33,021 nt of DNA from Verrucomicrobia bacterium UBA6775 (GTDB lineage: Bacteria > Verrucomicrobiota > Verrucomicrobiia > Limisphaerales > UBA1096), in the NCBI GenBank assembly GCA_002453165.1, contig DKGH01000205.1, positions 1 through 33,021 of the forward strand, written 5' to 3'. The notes below the pieces were generated by a model, which was not told the DNA's origin, did not search any database, and saw only the letters and a program-made list of their open reading frames with translations. Both the position numbers and the translations under genes were made by a program. Below are positions 7,940 through 16,267 of this stretch, one piece after another. Each line of letters starts with the position of its first letter. Position 1 is the first letter of the stretch.

Positions 7940-9069
7940 CCGGCCCTGAACGGGGACAATCCCCCTGATGACCCCATTCGCACCGACTTGGCCGGCTCGT
8001 CTCCACGGGAAAAACGGGCGATGCTCAATAACACGCCCACGCAAAACAACATCACCACGAGGTTTGTACCGCCGCGACTGATGAACGGAAGCGGCAGCCC
8101 CTTGTTCGGCAGAGTGCTCGTCACCACCCCGATGTTGATGAACGCCTGCAGGCCGATCAACAGCGTCAGGCCGGAGGCGAGGAGAAATCCAAAAAAATCG
8201 CTCGAACGCAGAGCGATGAACGCCCCGCAAATCACGAACAACACGAACGCCACAACCACTCCCATCGTCGCGATCAGGCCCAGTTCCTCGCCGATCACCG
8301 AGAAGATAAAATCCGTCTGGTGCTCCGGGACAAATCCCAGTTTTTGCCTGCCATTTCCAAGCCCCAGCCCGGTCGGACCACCCGAACCAAGCGCGATCAG
8401 CGACTGCCACGCCTGATAACCCACGCCCTGCTTGGTGCCTTCCGGATCCAGCCAACTCATGATCCGGTTGAGTCGAACGGTGTTTTGTGAAAGCAGATAA
8501 CCGCCGGCCGCCATCAGGCCGATTACCGGAACCGCCATGTAGCGAATCTTCGTCCCGGCCAGAAAAAGCATCAGCCCGCACACCACCGCCAGCAGCGCGG
8601 TGCTCCCCCAGTCCGGCTCCAGGAAAATCAAACCGAGAAACAGCCCCATGCCCAGGCCCGGCACCAGCATCCCGTACTTGAACGTATCCATCTTCCGCCC
8701 CTTGCGCTCACAGTAATGAGCCAGCGCGATGATCACTGCGATCTTGGCAAACTCGGATGGCTGGAACCGCGTACCCGGCAACTGCACCCAGCGGCGGGCA
8801 CCGTTCACCTCCACGCCCACACCCGGAATGAGCACCGCCACCAACATGATCAACGCCAGAATCATCAGCGGCAGCGATACTTTCTTGAGTAACTGGTAGT
8901 CCAATTTGGCCGTCACCGCACAGACGAACAGGCCAATGCAACACCACAAAAGCTGCGACCCCCAGAAGGTGCCGCCACGATGAAACATCGTGGCGCTGTA
9001 AAGCATCACCAACCCCAGCGCCAACAGCGCCGATACGACAAACACCAGAGTGGTCGAAGCAAACTTCAT
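7936..9069 (-). CDS. ftsW: SEDS peptidoglycan glycosyltransferase FtsW
   Basis: 377 aa polytopic membrane protein that polymerises lipid II at the septum with its partner FtsI. About ten hydrophobic segments are visible. Conserved SEDS pieces are ARRWVQLPGTRFQPSEFAK, FLEPDWGST, the HQTDFIFSVIGEELG loop that carries the catalytic Asp, and the C-terminal GLPLPFISRGGTN. The start is an ATG 15 nt after the LysM gene stop. FtsW rather than RodA is chosen because it lies in the dcw cluster next to murG. It has no exact TTGGCCAA copy. Confidence 0.95.
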   Translation of the reverse strand: MKFASTTLVFVVSALLALGLVMLYSATMFHRGGTFWGSQLLWCCIGLFVCAVTAKLDYQLLKKVSLPLMILALIMLVAVLIPGVGVEVNGARRWVQLPGTRFQPSEFAKIAVIIALAHYCERKGRKMDTFKYGMLVPGLGMGLFLGLIFLEPDWGSTALLAVVCGLMLFLAGTKIRYMAVPVIGLMAAGGYLLSQNTVRLNRIMSWLDPEGTKQGVGYQAWQSLIALGSGGPTGLGLGNGRQKLGFVPEHQTDFIFSVIGEELGLIATMGVVVAFVLFVICGAFIALRSSDFFGFLLASGLTLLIGLQAFINIGVVTSTLPNKGLPLPFISRGGTNLVVMLFCVGVLLSIARFSRGDEPAKSVRMGSSGGLSPFRAG

Positions 9070-9084
9070 AAAGGATGCTTCGCC

Positions 9085-9849
9085 CTATTCTGCTGCAGCC
9101 GGTTTTGGAATGATCAACTTTTGGCCCGGGCGAATGTTGGCGTTGGCCAGGCCATTCGCATCTCGGATCGCCTTGACCGTGGTGTTGTGGCTCTTCGCGA
9201 TGTTGTACAGGTTATCACCGGCCTTCACCTCGTACTGTGTCGCTCCCTCCGGAATCGTTTGCTCGGCCGGTTTCGGGGCGGGTGCGGGAATGACCAGCAC
9301 CTGACCAATCGCAATCCGGTTCGGATCGACAGCCGGATTGGCCTCCTTCAACGCCGCAATCGTTACGCCGTGTTTCCGCGCGATGGCCGTGTAGTTGTCT
9401 CCCTTCACCACGACGTACTCAGATTGACCGGTGGCAACCGGCAACTCGGGGCCCGTGCCCGGCTCGGGCACCAGCGGCACCACGTCCTCGACGTTGCCCG
9501 GATCGGCAGCGCCCGGAGTGTTGACGTCCGGCGGCGTCGGCAATGGCGGTGCGGAGGTGGTCACCTCGTTGGTTGTCGGAGGCACTGGCGGCGGTTCAAC
9601 CACAGTCACAGTGTTGGTCGATGTCGGCGGAGCAGCCACCTCTCCCATCGGCGGTAGCATGGGAATCGAATTGGTTTCACCTGGCGCGGCCGGCTGGGGT
9701 TCCTCCCGGCGACAGCCGGAAAACAGCAGTCCTCCGAGAAAGACGACGTGTACAGCCACGATGATCATGACCATCTGGAGGCCGGATCGACTTTTGGCGT
9801 TTTTTTCGAGTAATGAACTCTTGGGTTGCAATGGATTTTGCCTAGACAT
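9085..9849 (-). CDS. LysM-repeat membrane or lipoprotein inside the dcw cluster
   Basis: 254 aa. A basic N-terminus (about 1-24) is followed by one hydrophobic segment (25-45) ending in LLFSGC (Cys46), which could be a lipobox or simply the end of an anchor. Residues 47-142 are Pro/Thr/Val-rich and look unstructured. Two LysM domains follow: about 143-188 (VVKGDNYTAIARKHGV...IGQVLVIP) and 204-248 (VKAGDNLYNIAKSHNT...PGQKLIIP). LysM binds GlcNAc-containing glycan, so the protein probably holds to septal or nascent peptidoglycan outside the membrane. AAGGAG lies about 12 nt before the ATG. Its place between murD and ftsW is not part of the classical dcw order. No catalytic domain is visible, so a structural or recruiting role is an inference. 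Confidence 0.85.
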   Translation of the reverse strand: MSRQNPLQPKSSLLEKNAKSRSGLQMVMIIVAVHVVFLGGLLFSGCRREEPQPAAPGETNSIPMLPPMGEVAAPPTSTNTVTVVEPPPVPPTTNEVTTSAPPLPTPPDVNTPGAADPGNVEDVVPLVPEPGTGPELPVATGQSEYVVVKGDNYTAIARKHGVTIAALKEANPAVDPNRIAIGQVLVIPAPAPKPAEQTIPEGATQYEVKAGDNLYNIAKSHNTTVKAIRDANGLANANIRPGQKLIIPKPAAAE

Positions 9850-9880
9850 GGTTATTTAACACTCCTTGTTGTTTTTTGAA

Positions 9881-9907
9881 AAAATGCCGCTTGGCCAAGC
9901 GCATTTT
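9881..9907 (-). terminator. Palindrome-based terminator-like hairpin after murD
   Basis: On the minus strand AAAATGC, GCTTGGCCAAGC and GCATTTT combine into a 13-bp arm repeat with one bulged base (9888), followed by six T (opposite the A-run 9879-9884). It therefore looks like an intrinsic terminator or attenuator that reads murD to LysM. The core is the dispersed palindrome. If active, it would split the dcw operon. Confidence 0.5.
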
Positions 9908-9945
9908 GGGGGATAACACAATATGTTGTGGTTGAAGAAGGGCCC

Positions 9946-11394
9946 TCATCGCGACATGAAGTTTGAGATTTTTGAGGCTGAAGAGCCGTTGCCGGTTGTT
10001 TTTTCCTCCACGGTGTAACCGGCCAAGCGCTCGGCAAACTGCCGAAACATCTCGCCACGATGTTGATAGCCGTTGACGCTACCGGAATCTTCGCTCGCTG
10101 GCGAGAGTAAAATGATATCCCCTTCCTCGGCCATTTCGAACGCCTGCTGTACCGCATCCTCAAGTGATTTGACCAGCCGACAGGGGGTGAACAAACTCCA
10201 CGCTGAACGCAGTTTTTCACGCGTTTCCCCCATCAAACAGGCCGCCTTGACTCGCTGGGACAACAAGGGTCCCACATTGTGAAACGCACCGGCCTTGTCC
10301 CGGCCACCGGCCAAAAGCCAAATATTCGGGGTTCCCCCGTGTGCGGGTGGCATTGAGGTGAGGGTTTTCTCCATCGCAGCGAGATTGGTTGAGCGGGAGT
10401 CGTTAATGAACCGGATGCCATTGACCTCCGCCACAGTCTCGCACCGGTGCGACAATGGTGGTTGGTTCTTCAAAACCTCGGACGATTGGTCGAGCGAGAT
10501 TTTCAACACCCGCCCTACGGCCAGGGCCGCCATGATGATTTCGGCGTTGTGCGCCCCCTGGAGTCGGCACTCATTGAAATCCAACAGTGGCCCCTCCCAG
10601 CCCGGTACGCGGCTGACGATCAGGCCGCGGTTCAGTGAAATGTCAGCCCTGCGGTTGCTAGAGCTGAAGGTGATCACCTTCGACGGGATCTCGATACCAA
10701 GCGAGCGGATTTGTGCCAGCGCCTCGCTCTGCACAATCGCCCAGTCAAACGGCTGTTGATTGGCGAACATCCGCGCCTTGGCCTTCACGTATTCCGCCAT
10801 GCCCTGATAGTGATCCTGATGATCCTGCTCGATGTTCATGAGCACCGCGACGGTCGGCTGGAAAAACTGCGTCAATTCTAGCTGAAACGAGTTCACGGCA
10901 AGCGTCAGGTAATCCAGCTCCTTCGAGTCCGTCACGGCGTCGCAAACGGGACAGTCCACTTTGCCGGCTAGGCGCGTTTCGCGCTGGGCCCCAAGCAGTA
11001 CCTGCTCGATCAATTTTGCTGCTGAAGTCTTCCCGTTGGTTCCGGTCACCGCGATGTTCAGGCAGCGGAGTTGTTGATACCCGAGTTCCAACTCGCCGAT
11101 CACCGGAACGTCGCGTTTGCGCAGCGCACGCACCCACTCCGTCTCGCGAATGCCGCCAACGCTGATCACGCCAAGGTCCACCCCGGACAACAGCTTGGCG
11201 TCCGGCTTGGCCAGACCCAGGTGCACCTCGGCGCCCAGCTTGGCCAAGCGCTTGGCCTCCGTCTGGAGAGCGGTCGTGTCCTTTCGATCCACCGCCACGA
11301 CCGACACGCCGCTGTCACATAACAATCGACAAGCCGCCCTTCCCCGTGCACCTAGGCCAACCAACAAAACCCGTTTTCCGTTGAGTTTGAACAT
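9946..11394 (-). CDS. murD: UDP-N-acetylmuramoylalanine--D-glutamate ligase MurD
   Basis: 482 aa Mur ligase that adds D-Glu to UDP-MurNAc-L-Ala. The Rossmann N-domain (KRVLLVGLGARGRAACRLL), the ATP loop TGTNGKTSAAK at about 117-127, the central MNIEQDHQDHYQGMAEYVKAK and the C-domain start INDSRSTNLAAMEKTL with GGRDKAGAF support MurD over MurC/E/F. The length is a little above the usual 440-460 aa, with a non-conserved tail rich in Ser/Thr/Gly. The C-terminal block LLSPASEDSGSVNGYQHRGEMF departs from the usual LLSPACASFDQFxxFxxRG. AGGGGA stands just before the ATG, 10 nt after the mraY stop. A palindrome copy at 11240 encodes KRLAKLG. Confidence 0.92.
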   Translation of the reverse strand: MFKLNGKRVLLVGLGARGRAACRLLCDSGVSVVAVDRKDTTALQTEAKRLAKLGAEVHLGLAKPDAKLLSGVDLGVISVGGIRETEWVRALRKRDVPVIGELELGYQQLRCLNIAVTGTNGKTSAAKLIEQVLLGAQRETRLAGKVDCPVCDAVTDSKELDYLTLAVNSFQLELTQFFQPTVAVLMNIEQDHQDHYQGMAEYVKAKARMFANQQPFDWAIVQSEALAQIRSLGIEIPSKVITFSSSNRRADISLNRGLIVSRVPGWEGPLLDFNECRLQGAHNAEIIMAALAVGRVLKISLDQSSEVLKNQPPLSHRCETVAEVNGIRFINDSRSTNLAAMEKTLTSMPPAHGGTPNIWLLAGGRDKAGAFHNVGPLLSQRVKAACLMGETREKLRSAWSLFTPCRLVKSLEDAVQQAFEMAEEGDIILLSPASEDSGSVNGYQHRGEMFRQFAERLAGYTVEEKTTGNGSSASKISNFMSR

Positions 11395-11404
11395 TCCCCT
11401 AAAC

Positions 11405-12559
11405 CTACCTCAATTTCAGCGTACTCAAAGCGAGTACAGCAAATAAAATTCCAAGGATATAAAACCGGGCGACGACCTGTGACTCGTGCCACCCTTTTTT
11501 CTCAAAGTGATGATGCAACGGCGCCATGAGGAACACCCTACGGCCTTCGCCGTATTTCCGGCGCGTGTACTTGAACCAACCGGTCTGGATCATGACGGAC
11601 AGTGCCTCCAACACAAACACACCCCCGGCGATGACCAACACAAACGGCTGGTGAATCAAAACCGCGATAACACCAAGAGATCCCCCCAACGCGAGCGAAC
11701 CGGTGTCTCCCATGAAAACCTGCGCCGGGTGACAGTTGAACCAAAGAAAGCCAAGCCCTGCCCCGATCATAGCCGCGCAAAACACGGTCAATTCGCCCGC
11801 GCCTTCCACGTACGGGACGAGCAGGTATTCAGCGGTGTTCACGTTGCCCGCGATGTACGTCAGGATGATGAATACAAACGCCACGATCAGGGTGCAACCG
11901 ATGGCCAACCCGTCGAGGCCGTCAGTCAGGTTGACGGCGTTGGAGCTGCCGACGATCGCCGCCACGGTGATCAACAACCCCACTATGCCCGCCCCGGCAA
12001 AATCAACGGCCTCGGGGTAAAACGGCATCATGAGTTTCCTGACAAGATCGCTCATTGACTGGTGGTTCCACAGGTAAAGTGCGATAAACAGGCCCAATCC
12101 AATCTGCACGATCAATTTCACTTTTGAATGAATCCCCGCCTTGTCCTGCTTGGTCAATTTCACCCAGTCATCGTAAAAACCAAGCGCCGCCAGGACGACG
12201 ACTGACATGAGCGTGAGCGCGAGAAATTCGTTCCACCGAGCCCAAAGCAGTGCCGTGATGTCCAGCGTCAGCACGATCATCACGCCCCCCATTGACGGGG
12301 TGCCCTTTTTGTTGACCCGCGCCTCCAGCCCTCCGGCGGCCTCGGCCTTGTCCTCATACTGTTGGCTGAATTTTAACTGCTTCAGCTTGGCGATGATCTT
12401 GGGCCCCAGCCACCAACTCAAAAGCAACGCCGTCACTGCGGCACCGGCCGTCCGAAATGTGATGTATTGAAAAACACGGAGGAACGAAAGCCAGTCTGCC
12501 CATGCCGCGTGGCCGTTATCGGCCAACCACTGCGGCATCTGGCTCAGGTAGTAAAACAT
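11405..12559 (-). CDS. mraY: Phospho-MurNAc-pentapeptide-transferase MraY
   Basis: 384 aa integral membrane enzyme that loads UDP-MurNAc-pentapeptide onto undecaprenyl phosphate to give lipid I. About ten membrane segments are visible with the family signatures: KKGTPSMGGVMI, the Mg-binding DDWVKL, NLTDGLDGLAIG, FMGDTGSLALGG and the cytoplasmic histidine loop APLHHHFEKKGW. Length and start match the family. It begins 9 nt after the murF stop, and GAAAGG precedes the ATG. It carries no exact TTGGCCAA copy. Confidence 0.97.
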   Translation of the reverse strand: MFYYLSQMPQWLADNGHAAWADWLSFLRVFQYITFRTAGAAVTALLLSWWLGPKIIAKLKQLKFSQQYEDKAEAAGGLEARVNKKGTPSMGGVMIVLTLDITALLWARWNEFLALTLMSVVVLAALGFYDDWVKLTKQDKAGIHSKVKLIVQIGLGLFIALYLWNHQSMSDLVRKLMMPFYPEAVDFAGAGIVGLLITVAAIVGSSNAVNLTDGLDGLAIGCTLIVAFVFIILTYIAGNVNTAEYLLVPYVEGAGELTVFCAAMIGAGLGFLWFNCHPAQVFMGDTGSLALGGSLGVIAVLIHQPFVLVIAGGVFVLEALSVMIQTGWFKYTRRKYGEGRRVFLMAPLHHHFEKKGWHESQVVARFYILGILFAVLALSTLKLR

Positions 12560-12568
12560 GGCCTTTCG

Positions 12569-13957
12569 CTAGGGCTGCAACTCCTCCCGCAGCGCCCCCA
12601 GGACGCGTTCGAGTTTCGCTGATCGACTTCCCTTGACAAGCACCACGTCACCGGGAGTCAGTTTCATTGCCAGTGCCTTGCCCGCGTGGGCTGCATCTTC
12701 AAAAGCCGCTACATTTGCCAGGCCGGCGCCCTGCGCAGCCCGAACCATGACATCTCCCCATTGACCCACCGCGATCAGGCCGTTCAGGCCGAGCTTGGCA
12801 ACTTGCTCACCCGCCTCGGCATGTGCAGGTTCGCTCGATTCACCAAGCTCGGCCATATCACCTAGAACAGCAATGACCTTACCCTTAACCGGAAACGACT
12901 TGAGCGTTTCCAAAGCCGCCTGAAGGGAGTCGGGGTTGGAGTTGTAGGCGTCGTTAATCACGCAAACACCGCCGAGTGTCTGCGTCTGCATTCGCATGGA
13001 CGCCGGTCGACAGTCCTGCAGGCCCTGATTCAGTTCCTCCTGGCTCAGGCCCAGTTCCGCCGCAACCGCCATGGCGATCGCAGCATTCTGGGCGTTATGA
13101 CGGCCCAGCAGGTTGACACGGTGTACTCCGTACCGATCTCCCTTCGGCGAAATGATTTCAAATTCTGTCCCCTCCCCGTCCGGCGTGACACAGGCCAACT
13201 GCCAGTCGCAACCCTCCGACTCACCCACGGTGACCACTCGCGCACGGCACCGTTCGATGATCGCTCCCAACCCCTCGATGTCGCCATTCACGAACAGGCA
13301 ACCCTCCTCAGGAAGCGCCTCGGCCAAGGCGCCCTCCTCGCGAAGCACCCCGTCCAGGTCACCAAAAAATTCCAAGTGCTCGCGACCGATGCTGGTTAGC
13401 ACTCCGATGGTCGGGCGGACGATTGAAAGCAGTGACTGCATCTCGCCCGGGTGATTTGACCCCACCTCAACCACCGCCGCCCGGTGCGTCTCCTGCAACC
13501 GCAGCAACGTCAACGGAACGCCAATGTCGTTGTTAAAACTGGCCTCGCTGGAGAGTGTTTCAAACCGTTGGCCAAGCAGCATAGCCAAGATGTCCTTCGT
13601 CGTGGTTTTGCCGTTGGATCCCCCGATGGCGATGACCGGAGTGTCAAAGTCCTGCCGGTAGCGGGCAGCCAGTTGGCCAAGCGCTTGGCGGGTTTCGTCG
13701 ACATGAATCGCCGGGGCCACTTCCGCTTGGCCAAGCCGGGAACGGTTGACCAGCGCCGCGACTGCGCCTTGGCCAAGCGCTTGGCCGGCATAGTCGTGCC
13801 CGTCAAACCGGTCGCCCTTGATCGCCACAAACAGGTCACCCGGCTTGGCCAGACGCGAGTCCGTGCAGACACGACTCACGCACGCCGAGCGTTCCCCGGT
13901 AACCAACTGCCCCTGGCAGCTTGCGGCGATAAATTCGAGCGTGCGTGGTTCCATCAT
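12569..13957 (-). CDS. murF: UDP-N-acetylmuramoyl-tripeptide--D-alanyl-D-alanine ligase MurF
   Basis: 462 aa Mur ligase that adds D-Ala-D-Ala to the tripeptide. Visible are the N-domain TDSRLAKPGDLFVAIKGDRFDGHDY, the ATP loop GGSNGKTTTKD (about 112-122), SFNNDIGVPLTLL, and the C-domain INDAYNSNPDS with VLGDMAELGE, all MurF-like. The ATG overlaps the ftsI stop by 4 nt. The N-domain is unusually loaded with palindrome traces: exact cores at 13568, 13673, 13727 and 13769 and degenerate ones nearby, read as GQALGQG, SRLGQAE, QALGQLA and LLGQRF. This is the densest group in the dcw cluster and lies in the least conserved domain. Confidence 0.95.
   Translation of the reverse strand: MMEPRTLEFIAASCQGQLVTGERSACVSRVCTDSRLAKPGDLFVAIKGDRFDGHDYAGQALGQGAVAALVNRSRLGQAEVAPAIHVDETRQALGQLAARYRQDFDTPVIAIGGSNGKTTTKDILAMLLGQRFETLSSEASFNNDIGVPLTLLRLQETHRAAVVEVGSNHPGEMQSLLSIVRPTIGVLTSIGREHLEFFGDLDGVLREEGALAEALPEEGCLFVNGDIEGLGAIIERCRARVVTVGESEGCDWQLACVTPDGEGTEFEIISPKGDRYGVHRVNLLGRHNAQNAAIAMAVAAELGLSQEELNQGLQDCRPASMRMQTQTLGGVCVINDAYNSNPDSLQAALETLKSFPVKGKVIAVLGDMAELGESSEPAHAEAGEQVAKLGLNGLIAVGQWGDVMVRAAQGAGLANVAAFEDAAHAGKALAMKLTPGDVVLVKGSRSAKLERVLGALREELQP
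13673..13789. repeat. Cluster of TTGGCCAAGCGC units inside murF
   Basis: Exact TTGGCCAA cores at 13673-13680, 13727-13734 and 13769-13776; the first and third run on into a second, decayed 12-bp unit (GCGCTTGGCG and GCGCTTGGCCGG). In MurF these give GQAL-type peptides. The mix of exact and decayed units in tandem suggests local duplication followed by drift. Confidence 0.75.
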
Positions 13958-15843
13958 CTCCGAGCCAGTTCCGCCTTGGGTTCCGCCAACGATTTCACCG
14001 GCACCGACGTCTTGACGCCCAAATAGTTGGCTGATTTTTCGGCGATCTCCTTAAACGCCGGGCCCGCCACGACTCCGCCGTAGTAGCCGTTGTGGGGTTC
14101 ATCCACAAACACCCCGATGCACAGCTCCGGTTTGCGTGCCGGGAGAAACCCGATGAACGAGGCGAAGTATTTGCCCGGCTCGTAGCCGCGCCGATTTTTC
14201 GCAGGCTTTTGCGCCGTGCCGGTCTTTCCGGCCACCAGATAATTCTCCAGCCACGCCTGTCGCGCCGTACCATTGGGAGACACCACGGTGATCAACGCCT
14301 CGACCATCTGCTCCGCCGCCTCGTCGCGGATCACTTTCCGAACCTCGGCCGGTTCGTATTGAACGACAGGTTTCCCTTCAAGATCCGTCAATTTCTCCAC
14401 CAGCATGGGACGCATTAGCCGGCCGCCATTGGCCACGGCGCTCATCGCCATCGTAAGCTGGATCGGGGTCGCCGCGATTTCATGCCCCATCGGGATGCGC
14501 GAGATCGAGAGCTTGTTCCATTTCTTGTACGGATGCAGCAGGCCCTTGATTTCGCCCGGCAACGACACTCCAGTTTTCGCACCGAATCCGAGCTGAGAAA
14601 TGTACCGGTGCAACCGCTCGCCTCCCATCCGCATCGCGACCTTGGCCGTGCCAATGTTGGACGACTTGGTGATGATCTCCTCGACCGTCAACTGGTCGTA
14701 GCCGTGGTGGTCCCGCAGCACCTTACCCGCAAAATAGTAGCGCCCGTTTTCGCAATTAAATCGGTCAGTCAATCGCACCACGCCCTCGTTCAACGCACCT
14801 GACACCGCCACGATCTTGAAAGTCGATCCCGGCTCAAACATGTCCGTGACCACGCGGTTCCGGCGGTTGGCTGCGGTGGATTCGCCCGGCTTGTTCGGAT
14901 TGAATGTAGGCCGATTGGCTAACGCCAAAATCGCGCCGGTGTTCGGGTTCACCACCACCACGCACGCGCTCGCCGGAGTGTGCTTGGCGCAAAGTTTCTC
15001 CAGTGCCCTCTCGGCGATGTACTGGATATTCGCGTCCAACGTCAGTACGGCGTTCATCCCGTCACGCGACTTGATGTCATAGCCGCGATAGGCCACAATC
15101 TCGCGCCGGCCGCGGTCCGTCTCCGTCTCGCGCCAGCCGCGTGCACCCTCAAGCACGGAGTCCAGCATCATCTCCACGCCGTGCTTGCCCTCGAGCCCCT
15201 CCATCGGAACCTTGGCACTGCCGGGATCTCGCACGCCAACAAACCCCAGCACGTGCGCCCCGAGATTTCCGCTCGGATAAACCCGTAGCTGTGAGTCCAC
15301 GCGCTCGCTGAAAATCGAACGATGCTTAACGTTGTACAACGCGAGCCGCTCCTTGCGGGGCAACGTCTTTACGTCCACCCCGAATTCCAGATTCGCGAGC
15401 GCGTTCGTGATCCGCTGCCAATCCTCGAGCAACACCTTGCGCTTGAGCACAACGTGTTTGTCTTCACGCTGCCGCCCCGCTGCGTCCGTGTAGACCCGGC
15501 GCTGCATGCGCTTGGCCATCCCGTTTACGTCCAAACCTAGGATCGGCGCAATCGTCCGGGCAACGAGCAGTTGATTGGTGCCGATGAGCGACGGGTCCGC
15601 GCAGACCGTCTTGGCGATGCGACTCGTCGCCAGCACCGCGCCGCGCGAGTCCAAAATATCACCCCGCCGGGAGGCGTGAATCACCTTCCGGCGGGTGTTA
15701 TCCAGCGCATGCTCAGCATGCTTGTCATGCTGGTATACTTGAATATCCACCAACCTCACCCCGAGTCCCACATAACCGGCCGTTATTAGTGAGACCAGCA
15801 GGATCACCCTGCCGCGGTGAGCGTTGGATAGGATATGTGCCAC
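13954..15843 (-). CDS. ftsI: Septal transpeptidase FtsI (class B penicillin-binding protein)
   Basis: 629 aa from a GTG at 15843, 27 nt after ftsL; no clear Shine-Dalgarno sequence is visible. One membrane anchor (about 13-33) is followed by the class B dimerisation domain (SRRGDILDSRGAVLATS) and the penicillin-binding transpeptidase domain with EPGSTFK (Ser340, Lys343), SSN (394-396) and KTGTAQ (540-545). It cross-links septal peptidoglycan with FtsW. No PASTA repeats are visible at the C-terminus. In most dcw clusters murE follows ftsI; here murF follows directly with a 4-nt overlap. Confidence 0.95.
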   Translation of the reverse strand: MAHILSNAHRGRVILLVSLITAGYVGLGVRLVDIQVYQHDKHAEHALDNTRRKVIHASRRGDILDSRGAVLATSRIAKTVCADPSLIGTNQLLVARTIAPILGLDVNGMAKRMQRRVYTDAAGRQREDKHVVLKRKVLLEDWQRITNALANLEFGVDVKTLPRKERLALYNVKHRSIFSERVDSQLRVYPSGNLGAHVLGFVGVRDPGSAKVPMEGLEGKHGVEMMLDSVLEGARGWRETETDRGRREIVAYRGYDIKSRDGMNAVLTLDANIQYIAERALEKLCAKHTPASACVVVVNPNTGAILALANRPTFNPNKPGESTAANRRNRVVTDMFEPGSTFKIVAVSGALNEGVVRLTDRFNCENGRYYFAGKVLRDHHGYDQLTVEEIITKSSNIGTAKVAMRMGGERLHRYISQLGFGAKTGVSLPGEIKGLLHPYKKWNKLSISRIPMGHEIAATPIQLTMAMSAVANGGRLMRPMLVEKLTDLEGKPVVQYEPAEVRKVIRDEAAEQMVEALITVVSPNGTARQAWLENYLVAGKTGTAQKPAKNRRGYEPGKYFASFIGFLPARKPELCIGVFVDEPHNGYYGGVVAGPAFKEIAEKSANYLGVKTSVPVKSLAEPKAELARR

Positions 15844-15870
15844 GTTAGTCTGGTAACAGGTTCATGTCTG

Positions 15871-16266
15871 TTACGGCCGCCCTTTACGCGGCGTGTGTTT
15901 TACCGTGCGGTATTCCCCTGGCTTACTTGGCTCCAGCTCCTTGGCTTCTGGAGGCAAATCCGAAAGTCTCAGCACCTGCTCCGGCGTCGGCATGGTCAAC
16001 CCCAGCCCCAGCTTGCGGACCCGTTCATAAAGTTTTTGTGTCGAGCGCATCTCCGCCCGCATCTGCCGCCACCGCTCGTTTTCCCCCACCAACAAATCGA
16101 GGCGTACCTCCTTTTTTCGAACCGCAGTCCCGAGCTGGTGAATCTGAGACTTTTGCCACACGTACCCCATCGCCGTGCCGCCGAGCAACAGGCACAACGT
16201 CACCGCCTTGATCCACGAGCCCACGCTCAGTGAAACTTCTCCACGCCTGCGATTCCTTGCCGCCAT
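15871..16266 (-). CDS. ftsL: FtsL-like division protein
   Basis: 131 aa from the ATG at 16266, which overlaps the end of rsmH by only a base or so beyond its stop at 16268; an in-frame start further up would lie inside rsmH. A basic N-terminus (MAARNRRRGE) leads to one membrane segment (IKAVTLCLLLGGTAMGYVW), then a heptad-like region (HQLGTAVRKKEVRLDLLVGENERWRQMRAEM) and a Pro/Lys-rich tail. The small bitopic coiled-coil shape and the position between rsmH and ftsI are those of FtsL. Sequence conservation in this family is low, so the call rests on topology and context. Confidence 0.8.
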   Translation of the reverse strand: MAARNRRRGEVSLSVGSWIKAVTLCLLLGGTAMGYVWQKSQIHQLGTAVRKKEVRLDLLVGENERWRQMRAEMRSTQKLYERVRKLGLGLTMPTPEQVLRLSDLPPEAKELEPSKPGEYRTVKHTPRKGRP

Positions 16267-16267
16267 T

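Noticed and set aside
7940..8581. N-terminal extension of murG
   Set aside because: The in-frame upstream sequence is the alternate reading of ftsW; MurG homologues begin just before the GGTGGH loop, at the ATG overlapping the ftsW stop.
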